21,218 bases of DNA from a virus: IMG/VR virus record IMGVR_UViG_3300031775_000423, positions 1-21,218 of that record, one strand, 5' to 3'. Within the stretch, counting starts at the first letter, position 1. Every line of letters starts with the position of its first letter. The position numbers and the translations under genes were made by a program. Of the stretch, positions 6,653-14,000 are shown piece after piece. A model generated the notes under the pieces. The model did not search any database, was not told the DNA's origin, and was given only the letters and a program-made list of their open reading frames with translations.

Positions 6653-7765
6653 TTAATTACTTTGTTTAATTTTTATAGTTGAGGAACTTCCACCATTGAC
6701 TAAAATCTGTGTGCTCTTTCCATTCTGTATTAAGATAACAGTATAAGAAGCAGACTTATCTAAATCTAATCTTATAGTATCTTCTAATGATTTTAAAAAT
6801 GTAAGAACATTATCAGTAGTAAAAGTATTAACCTGAGTATTAGAATCAAAACCCATAGATGTGCCTTTCAAGTCTAGGTCTGCTTGAAGCATCGTTTCTG
6901 TTTGGTCAAGTTCATTTATATCTTCAATAATATCAAGAAGGTCTTCAAGAAAATTTACATCTAAATAATTTATATCTAACTCTGTAAATTCTAAATCATC
7001 ACTTACAAGATAGTCTACATCAAGGTCTTCAAACTCAAGATAGTCGACATCAAGTATATTACTACTACCAGCTTCTGAATATTGTCCAGAAACATCTGTT
7101 GTTTCCTCCGGTGGATTGACAATTAACATATTGTCTATTAAATTTAAAGTTATATCTAATATAACTGGTTTAGATGGTTCAGTCTCAAACATAGAAACTG
7201 TCGTAGCTTGATAAGGTCTATTGAGAATTACTTCTCCTGCTCCTGTAGCTACTAAGATTTCTCCACTAGGGGTACCATCTGCTTTAGGTAATAATATAAT
7301 TAAAGATTCACCTAGCTCATTAACTGTTAAGGTGAAGTCTGTTCCTCTAATAGAAACATTAGCACTTGGCGTACTAATAGATATGTTTTCTTTATTAATA
7401 TTATTTAATTTACCTGTGATAAACCTTGCAGTTCCACTAGTAAATTGAAGAGCCATCTTAGATTTAGATGGATTTGGGTCATATATAAATTCGTCAATAA
7501 CTAATTCTGAATGTTCTGTTAAGCGAACTTGTGTATTGTTAAGGAAGGTAATACCCATCCTTCCATTAGAAGTTTCTACATTATCATAGCTTTCTATATC
7601 TAAAGATAAGGCAGCATCATAAGGAGCTTGTTCCCTTACTACTCTGCCTTCTCCTTTTAACTCAGTTATATTTCCTATACTAGCATCCGACGCTTGTGCC
7701 ACCATCGTTTTGGATAACACAAACAGTACCAGAATCGCCAGTCGATTGAATTTTAAGCCAGTCAT
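6653..7765 (-). CDS. Secreted FecR-domain protein with acidic tandem repeats
   Basis: This 370-residue protein starts with a signal peptide (hydrophobic core LAILVLFVLSK, likely cleavage after VAQA near residue 25), which supports the start at 7765 despite a weak ribosome-binding site. A FecR domain spans about 55-155 and ends in the typical STPSANVSIRGTDF stretch. Residues 238-273 hold four LDVDYL-like repeats (LDVDYL twice, LDINYL, LDVNFL) in a very acidic region, and a beta-rich C-terminal segment follows. FecR domains are periplasmic sensor or scaffold modules, often next to CHASE2 cyclases. The first 86 nt overlap the end of the curlin-like gene in another frame. A periplasmic partner for the cyclase or the curli pore is inferred. 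Confidence 0.85.
   Translation of the reverse strand: MTGLKFNRLAILVLFVLSKTMVAQASDASIGNITELKGEGRVVREQAPYDAALSLDIESYDNVETSNGRMGITFLNNTQVRLTEHSELVIDEFIYDPNPSKSKMALQFTSGTARFITGKLNNINKENISISTPSANVSIRGTDFTLTVNELGESLIILLPKADGTPSGEILVATGAGEVILNRPYQATTVSMFETEPSKPVILDITLNLIDNMLIVNPPEETTDVSGQYSEAGSSNILDVDYLEFEDLDVDYLVSDDLEFTELDINYLDVNFLEDLLDIIEDINELDQTETMLQADLDLKGTSMGFDSNTQVNTFTTDNVLTFLKSLEDTIRLDLDKSASYTVILIQNGKSTQILVNGGSSSTIKIKQSN
7006..7054. repeat. 19-bp imperfect direct repeat inside the FecR gene
   Basis: CAAGATAGTCTACATCAAG (7006-7024) recurs as CAAGATAGTCGACATCAAG (7036-7054), with one mismatch and a 30-bp period. It encodes the first two LDVDYL units of the acidic repeat block of the FecR protein. 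The near-identity at DNA level suggests recent tandem duplication. Confidence 0.8.
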
Positions 7766-8396
7766 TATCTAAAGTGCTCAGTTGTTGTATATTGAAAGTT
7801 CTTGAATCGCCAGTTTGGTCAAGATAAAAATAACCACCAGCATATCCACTACCTGTAAAGGTAACAGTATTACTATCTCCATCAACATCAACATAAGAAG
7901 TACCACCATCATAATTTATATCAAAGTCTAATGTGTTACTACTTCCATTAATAATCCAGTCTAAGTCAGTATTACTTGCCATAGAGCTTGTTGCTACATC
8001 TAATGTAAAGTCATTACTATCTCCAGTAACATCGACATTAAAGTCTGAACTATCTGCACCATAGGTATCAGTCGGGTCAACCTGTATAGTAAATTCATTA
8101 CTGTTGCCATCAAACTCAAACCAAGCTGTAATATTATCTCCTAAGATATCTCCTAAGAATTTATTACTATCTCCAATTTGGTTAATGTCAAGAGTTAAAG
8201 TGCTACCATCTAAATCCAATGGTGTCATATTACCTGCTGTAGACTGTAAGCCACCTATAATATTAGCAGAACCTAATTGTTCTAAATCTATATTAGCTGT
8301 GTCTCCTGACTGGTCAATATATATTTCGTTATCAGCCCCGTATGTCGTCAATGCAGTCAACATCACAACTAGGCTCATTAATTTCAAATGTTTCAT
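7680..8396 (-). CDS. Curlin-like repeat protein, putative secreted amyloid subunit
   Basis: A 238-residue protein with a signal peptide (KLMSLVVMLTALTTYGA, cleavage near 21) and about nine repeat units. Their cores are QSGDTAN (29-35), QLGSAN (40-45), QIGDSN (73-78), DGNSN (96-100), TGDSN (124-128), NGSSN (150-154), DGDSN (172-176), QTGDS (194-198) and STGDS (218-222). Spacing is mostly 22-28 residues, as in curlin repeats (Q-x-G-x-x-N), with alternating hydrophobic residues (LTLDI, FTIQV, FTLDV). This fits a beta-solenoid amyloid of the CsgA/CsgB type, more acidic than E. coli curlin. Two cysteines lie near or at the C-terminus (226 and 238), which is unusual. It overlaps csgG by 65 nt and the FecR gene by 86 nt. 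It is the likely CsgG cargo. Confidence 0.75.
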   Translation of the reverse strand: MKHLKLMSLVVMLTALTTYGADNEIYIDQSGDTANIDLEQLGSANIIGGLQSTAGNMTPLDLDGSTLTLDINQIGDSNKFLGDILGDNITAWFEFDGNSNEFTIQVDPTDTYGADSSDFNVDVTGDSNDFTLDVATSSMASNTDLDWIINGSSNTLDFDINYDGGTSYVDVDGDSNTVTFTGSGYAGGYFYLDQTGDSRTFNIQQLSTLDNDWLKIQSTGDSGTVCVIQNDGGTSVGC

Positions 8397-9189
8397 ATTC
8401 CCAATACCCTCTTTCTATTCCTATTTCAATTAAATTAAATACACCTGACTCTATTGCCTTTTGCAAAGCTATAGAACCAGCCTCATTCTCAGCTATACCC
8501 CCTTCTATTTCCACGAGCTCGGTGCCCATTTCAATAAAACGAAATGCATCCTGAGAGATGCTTGTTGATAAAATATTTTTAGAAACTGTAGTCTCCATTA
8601 ATATTTCACCAGTCGATACAGAAACTAATCTTAATGATATAGTTACTACATCTTCCCTGTATTGCTTGCTACTACCTATTCCTAAGTACCTAGCACCAAC
8701 ACCACCAGTTTCAATATTTGTGTCGTAGCTAATTACTCCACCTTGTATTATAAGACCTGCAAATAATAAAGGTTGAAGCTTTGCATCTTCCTCAAAATTT
8801 TCTCTGGTTGACCTTACTAGTTGTCGTTCTTTGGTAAGATTATCTAATCCTACTCTTTCAACAACTCTAAAAAATTGTCCGTTAGCAGCATGTTTTAAAG
8901 CTCTTATAAGTAAAGCTTCTGGTGCTTGAGTAACTGCTGTACTAAATAAAGCAAAGCTGCTATTGCTTTTTCTTTGTCCTGTTAAATCTTGAAAGCTATT
9001 TGCATATACTGCAATGATAGGTCTTTGTTTGGCAGCCGGTAATTCATACAATTCTTTAGACTGTAATTCTAAAATTGTAGGTGTCTGTATCTTTTTTGTT
9101 AAAACTAAATCGCTGTTATTATTTAAAACTGCACAGCCACTAAAAAGTAAAGCTACCGATAGGCAAAGATATAGTCGTAGTGTTACCAT
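8332..9189 (-). CDS. csgG: CsgG-like outer-membrane curli secretion lipoprotein
   Basis: CsgG forms a nonameric outer-membrane pore that exports curli subunits. This 285-residue protein has a lipobox LLFSGC with Cys19, then close similarity along the whole family. Landmarks are DLTGQ-K (68-74), FSTAVTQAP (82-90), the first transmembrane hairpin region GGVGARYLGIG (162-172) and SLRLVSVSTGEIL (185-197), the second in SKNILS and FRFIE (203-220), and AIESGVFNLIEIGIERGYW (245-263). The constriction loop differs from E. coli: KSNSSFALFS replaces KPYPASNFS, so the Phe is kept but the Tyr and Asn are not, and the loop is one residue longer. A C-terminal CDVDC is an addition. It overlaps csgF by 50 nt and the curlin-like gene by 65 nt. 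Confidence 0.96.
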   Translation of the reverse strand: MVTLRLYLCLSVALLFSGCAVLNNNSDLVLTKKIQTPTILELQSKELYELPAAKQRPIIAVYANSFQDLTGQRKSNSSFALFSTAVTQAPEALLIRALKHAANGQFFRVVERVGLDNLTKERQLVRSTRENFEEDAKLQPLLFAGLIIQGGVISYDTNIETGGVGARYLGIGSSKQYREDVVTISLRLVSVSTGEILMETTVSKNILSTSISQDAFRFIEMGTELVEIEGGIAENEAGSIALQKAIESGVFNLIEIGIERGYWEYETFEINEPSCDVDCIDDIRG

Positions 9190-9619
9190 CTGAATCCGTA
9201 ATTGTTAAAGTTATTATTCCATCGACAACACTATACTCGATTGTATTGCCCTCTAAAGTTAATATACCACTATCACTAGGAGTTTCTCCAAATAAATTTT
9301 CTACTAACTGTCTTGATAGCTGTGCGTATATTCTAGATTCTAAGTTTCTTATAAATCTTGCAAGCGTTGTATTCTCTTTGTCTCTTTCTATCTGGTCCTT
9401 TAGAGCTTGAATCTCTTCTTTAATAGTTATTTTTCTTAAATGCTCTTGGTTCTCTATTGTAAGATAATGTGCAGAAGTTCCTATACCACTAAAGCTAGGA
9501 CTTTTAAATTTATGTACCATCTCATCTGCCGATAAGTTATGTATTGAAATAAACATAACTAATATACTCCAGAATGCCATGCATCCATAACAAATATTAT
9601 CAATCTTTTCTTTGGTCAT
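9140..9619 (-). CDS. csgF: CsgF-like curli assembly factor
   Basis: CsgF docks on the outer face of CsgG and positions curli nucleation. This 159-residue protein has a signal peptide (hydrophobic AFWSILVMFISI, cleavage near residue 31). The mature N-terminus DEMVHKFKSPSFSG matches the family's MTFQFRNPNFGG, the segment that inserts in the CsgG channel. The helix LARFIRNLESRIYAQL (86-101) corresponds to the conserved CsgF helix, and the C-terminus is a beta sheet (TIEYSVVDGIITLTITDSDG). It differs from E. coli CsgF by an extra charged helical stretch (about 57-84). Translation may also start at Met14. Its first 20 nt overlap the upstream holin-like gene. Confidence 0.85.
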   Translation of the reverse strand: MTKEKIDNICYGCMAFWSILVMFISIHNLSADEMVHKFKSPSFSGIGTSAHYLTIENQEHLRKITIKEEIQALKDQIERDKENTTLARFIRNLESRIYAQLSRQLVENLFGETPSDSGILTLEGNTIEYSVVDGIITLTITDSDGNTTTISLPIGSFTF

Positions 9620-9950
9620 CTCTATCTGCCTTTGCTATTTTCTCTGTATCTATCATACTTGGTACACCTAATAATGTTTTTAAAAGAACATCTTGTCTAA
9701 TGCTCTGATTATCCATGGCTCTTATCCTATCAATTAAGCTTACAATAATACCATACTGAGTGTCTAATTTAGTAGATACTCTTTCTTCCATTGTATCTAA
9801 ACTTGTTTTAACTTTCTCATCTAATGTATCTAGTTTAGTTTCCATACCATCAATAATTCTATTGATAAGTTTCCATACAAACATCCCTAAACCTAGGGCT
9901 GCTGCAATAGGAAAACCGACTTCGGTTATTACTGCAACTATATCAGACAT
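9600..9950 (-). CDS. Membrane-anchored coiled-coil protein, possible holin or lysis regulator
   Basis: A 116-residue protein with one N-terminal transmembrane segment (about 9-28, FPIAAALGLGMFVWKLI) followed by a heptad-rich coiled coil (about 34-80) containing the related units KLDTLDEKVKTSLDT and MEERVSTKLDT, and a charged tail. One transmembrane helix plus a coiled coil resembles BhlA/UviB-type small holins. Its place directly after the three-segment holin and lysozyme supports a lysis-cassette role. There is no periplasmic lipoprotein partner, so a spanin role is not supported. The start overlaps the preceding stop by 1 nt, and the 3' end overlaps csgF. Confidence 0.55.
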   Translation of the reverse strand: MSDIVAVITEVGFPIAAALGLGMFVWKLINRIIDGMETKLDTLDEKVKTSLDTMEERVSTKLDTQYGIIVSLIDRIRAMDNQSIRQDVLLKTLLGVPSMIDTEKIAKADRDDQRKD

Positions 9951-10432
9951 TACTTATCGTCTTTACTAGAACCCTGTGATGCTCCGAAGTAAAATGATAT
10001 TACAGCACTTGCTAGACCACCTAAGTAACCTAATACAAGATTAATAAGTGCCTCAGAGTTTTGCTCTGGTGGTTGTAGTGTTACTAAAAAAATGTAAGCT
10101 AAGAAGCCACCAATAGTTGCCATACCCATAATCCTTGTAGTCCAATCTTTACCAAATTTACTACGAGCATCTTGTGTATCTGCAACTTCTAATTTATATA
10201 CATCTACTTCAAGCTCTTTCATTTGAATATCAAAAGCTTGTTCAGCTTTCTTAAGCTCTAGCATCTGTTCAGGCGTAGCTTCTGCTAATCCTTTTTCTAT
10301 AGCTTTAGGATTATTAGGTACTCCTAAAACATCTGCTATCATATTAGCTGCCATGCCACCCATAGGTCCACCTAAAGCAGTTCCTAATGTTGGGGCTACA
10401 GCACCTACGATATTTTTTAATATATTTTTCAT
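9950..10432 (-). CDS. Three-transmembrane holin-like protein (GTA_holin_3TM type)
   Basis: A 160-residue protein with a glycine-rich hydrophobic N-terminal segment (about 8-37), a charged helical middle (55-95) with KKAEQAFDIQMKELEVD, and two C-terminal transmembrane helices (about 101-119 and 128-150), ending in a short charged tail (SSKDDK). This layout and the C-terminal SAVISFYFGASQGSS stretch match the three-segment holins first named from gene transfer agents. Its proposed role is to permeabilise the inner membrane so that the leaderless lysozyme can reach the cell wall. GAGGA lies a few nt before the ATG. It follows the 48-residue gene within the lysis cluster. Confidence 0.75.
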   Translation of the reverse strand: MKNILKNIVGAVAPTLGTALGGPMGGMAANMIADVLGVPNNPKAIEKGLAEATPEQMLELKKAEQAFDIQMKELEVDVYKLEVADTQDARSKFGKDWTTRIMGMATIGGFLAYIFLVTLQPPEQNSEALINLVLGYLGGLASAVISFYFGASQGSSKDDK

Positions 10433-10433
10433 T

Positions 10434-10580
10434 TTATTCCTCGTATATTATTTGCATTAAATCTTCAAATAGTATTCTAAAATCTTCTAATTGCATAAAT
10501 CCTACACCTTGTCCTAACTGATGTAACCTATAACTATTATAGGCAGCTTCAAGTTGGTCCTCAGTATATAAGACCATCAT
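10434..10580 (-). CDS. 48-residue small protein in the lysis cluster, unknown function
   Basis: This short gene starts at ATG 10580-10578, overlapping the lysozyme TGA in an ATGA junction, and stops at 10434, one base before the holin start codon. The protein (MMVLYTEDQLEAAYNSY... to ...FEDLMQIIYEE) is acidic, soluble-looking and predicted helical, with many aromatic residues. No family is recognised. The exact packing between neighbours and normal codon use argue that it is real. A role in timing lysis is only a guess from location. Confidence 0.65.
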   Translation of the reverse strand: MMVLYTEDQLEAAYNSYRLHQLGQGVGFMQLEDFRILFEDLMQIIYEE

Positions 10581-11023
10581 TGACTTAAGATTACTTCTTG
10601 TAACTCAATGCTTCTACGACCTACTTGTTTAAACCATTTACTATCTTCCATTTCAACAGCCATCTTTTTCCAGTCGTGTTCTCTACATGCCTTTAACATA
10701 TTTTTAAATTTAGATAATCTAGTACCACCTAAATTAAAACACATATTAACTATTACTTCTTTTACTGCATCTGGTAAATCTCTAAACTCATCTTTACCTA
10801 CAACTTCTATTGCTTCAACAACATGCTTTGAAAAATCACTATCAAAATACATATCAACTACTTCTTGAGTTACAGCAGTTCCCACTTCCCAATTATATTC
10901 AGGGTCCTGTGGTTGACATAAATGTCCTATTCCTAAAGTTTTATAACCTAAACTATCTAAATAGATTTCTAGGACTTCACCTTCATGTCTTTTAATTTGT
11001 TCTTTACATTTATCTATGTTCAT
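10577..11023 (-). CDS. T4-type lysozyme (endolysin, glycoside hydrolase family 24)
   Basis: A 148-residue muramidase that cleaves the MurNAc-GlcNAc bond of peptidoglycan at the end of infection. The catalytic triad of phage T4 lysozyme is present with identical spacing: Glu14 (RHEGE), Asp23 (YLDSLG) and Thr29 (YKTLGIGH), matching T4 Glu11, Asp20 and Thr26. It has no signal peptide or signal-anchor, so export should need a holin, and two holin candidates lie just downstream. It starts in an ATGA overlap with the giant virion gene and ends in an ATGA overlap with the 48-residue gene. Confidence 0.95.
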   Translation of the reverse strand: MNIDKCKEQIKRHEGEVLEIYLDSLGYKTLGIGHLCQPQDPEYNWEVGTAVTQEVVDMYFDSDFSKHVVEAIEVVGKDEFRDLPDAVKEVIVNMCFNLGGTRLSKFKNMLKACREHDWKKMAVEMEDSKWFKQVGRRSIELQEVILSQ

Positions 11024-14000
11024 AAATCATCACTCCAAGTTACAAAATCATCGCCTAATTTGTAATCGACATCTTTAAAACCTCTCATTATTTTTTCAAT
11101 AGTATATCTTCTATATCCATAATCTCTTAATAATGTTCTAGCCTCTTTTACAGTTATATGACCATGAGTTAGCATCTCATATACATCGTCAGCTCGTACA
11201 TTAAACTTTGAAGATTCTGCAGCCTTAGATGATTTGCGTTTTAAAGTTTTTAAATACTCTGGGTCTAAATAACGAGTTCTTAGATTTACAGCAGACTTTC
11301 TTGACACACCTTTTTGTACTGTTTTACCTAAAGATTGTACTAAACCACCTACTACAAAAGGCTCTCTTAATCCTAGCCCTTCCATTTGACCTTTTAAAGC
11401 TCTATCTTCTTCATCCTCTAAAAATGCTATATTGTTATTATAGCGTTTACCTGTCAATTTGTCAATCCTTTCATCAGGTTCTTTTACTACATTCGGAACA
11501 TTATAAACTAAACCACCTTTATCAAATCCATACCTATCTTTCTTTCGTTTTGATTTTTTACTTTTACCACTACTACCTCTTGCTACCTTTCTTAGTTTAG
11601 CTTTAGTACCTTCACCAAAGAATATATCATATAACTGAAAATAAGGAAGATTACTTACACCTACTTCTGCAAAACCTTTACGATAAGCAATCATGTCTAT
11701 TACATCTTGGGGTAGAGGACCACCAATAGATTTTAATATCTCAGTAGGTAATCCCATTCCTCTTTCTCGTTGGTCTGCAAATCTTGCAGTATAATCAAAA
11801 GGACCTAAGCCACCCCATCTTCTCCATGCATCCATTATTACAGAACGAGTAGGTTTTTCTTCTCCAGTTGCATAGTCTATTTTAGCTTTACCATTACTTC
11901 TGATTTCATTACCTACATGAGCTACTGCAGTCATCATGAAAACAGTAGGTAAAAGCTTACCAGTTCTATACATTTCTTTTCTGCTTCCATCTTTAGCTAT
12001 ATCTCTAGCAAATTTTTTCAAAATAGTATTAGTAAATACTGTTGGGTAACCAGCAAATTGCATTAATAACTGAGCATTAGGATTTGAGAACCATAATGGT
12101 CTATTAGCTTCTTGGACACTTGGGTTTAGAATAATCTCTTTTGCAAACCTATTCCCACCTCGATTCATTTTTTGATAGAATTGTGCATTCTGTAAAAATA
12201 TTTTTCCTTCGCCTATTTCAAACTTTCCTGTTATACCTTTAGATAAGTTCTCATCAAACTGACCAGTTGCTTTATTTAAACTATTATTCCACCAAGTAGC
12301 AGCCTCTTTAGGTTCAATACCTAAATCTCTTAATTCCTCATTTATTAATTTTCTTCTACCAGAACTTAATTTATTTCCTAAGTCAGTTCTACCTGTAGCC
12401 AAAGCTCTAGAATGCTGTCTAATAATTCTTTTACCTGTAGTATAAGAAGCAAGTTGAACAGCTCTTGTCCATTGAGTTAGTAGGTTAGATTTAAAAAAGA
12501 AATTCTGTGCTGACTTCATTCCACTACCATGTAAAGCTTCTCCAGCTAATCCTTCAATTCTTTCCATAACAGTTTGTTCTAAAGCTAATCCAGTTTTATA
12601 TAATTCAAACCAGTCATCATCTGAAACCTGAGATATTTTATATTTTCCAGCATCCTCTTCAACACCTAAATGTTTTAAACTTCTTTTACCTTGTAAGACT
12701 TTTCCTCTGCCCATTTGTACATGTCTTACAGTACGAGACATTATATTTCCACCTTCATTAACTAAAGACTTACCAATAGTTTTTGCTGTATCAGTAGAAA
12801 AATCTCTAGTTAAAAGAATCATAGGTTCAGTTATACTAGAAAGTGTAGCTAATGGTAAATGAGCCATTTGTTGAGATAACTTTAATATATCTCCGGTCCT
12901 TCTACCAGCCGGTGTTCTAGCAAACCAACTATTTCTATGACTTTGGTCTACTCCTGTAACTCTACTAATCATTTTCATAAAGTCACCAGTAACTTTAGAA
13001 GCTTCATCTGCACTCATACCAGAAGATTCTAATTCTCTTCTAATAGGTTCAAAGATATCTTTTTTCAAGTCATCAATATTATTACCAAAATATCTAGACC
13101 TAGCCAATATTTGTGAAGCATTATTAAAATAATCTTGTGATACTCTCATAACATCAGTATCAACAAATTCATCTAATGAACTATCAGGTATTCTATTAAA
13201 TACTCTAGTATGTAAGAATCCTGAACTTTCTCCATATCTTTTATTTAATCCTTGTAATTCATATGGCACATGTCTTTTATTTAACATGTCATCTACGATA
13301 TGTCTAGCTTTAAGTCTTCTAGCATATTCATATAAGTCTACAGTTTCATTAGTTTTCTTTGTAAGATAATTATAAGGGCTTTCTTTACCAAAAGATATTC
13401 TAGTTTTTACTCCATTAATATTTGTATTAATATCCATTTTATCATCTATCTTATCTACTAGATATCTCCAAGATTGTTTCCAAGCTTCGTTACCTTTGTA
13501 ATCATTTTTCTTTAACCAAGCTTTAACTTCTGTACTACTAGAAATTCTTTTTCTTTGACCTTTACTTAAAGTGTCCCAGAACCATTTTCTAGCAGCAAGC
13601 TCTTCAAAAGAATTTGAACCAGTCTCTCTAAGATTTGCAAAAAGATTCCAGTCTCTTCCTTTAGAAGCTCTATGAGCTGCCTCACCTACATCCACCCATT
13701 CATCACCAACTTTTTGAACAAAATCTTTAAATGTTTCTATTTCATTACTAGGATTAGCATGGTTAGCTTTTACTATTTGTCTTTCTAAACCTACTCTATT
13801 TTTTTGTATAGCACTATGACTAAATTTTCTAGGGAAGTAACCTAATCTTTGTGGACCACCTTGTTTAAATAGTCCTTCCATCTTTGCTCTATCGTAAACA
13901 TCATCATATAATCCTCTTAATCTCGTATAACCAAAATACATTTTCTTATCTAATTCAATACCATTATGATTATAACCAATCTCTACTTTCTGCCAATTAG

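Noticed and set aside
7006-7054. Direct repeat as a phage attachment site
   Set aside because: It is in frame inside a protein repeat block, with no integrase or tRNA nearby.
4362-9619. Host genomic fragment carrying a bacterial curli operon
   Set aside because: Gene overlaps, AT-rich codon use and unbroken continuity with the lysis and virion genes on the same strand support a phage origin. A chimeric assembly cannot be fully excluded without reads.
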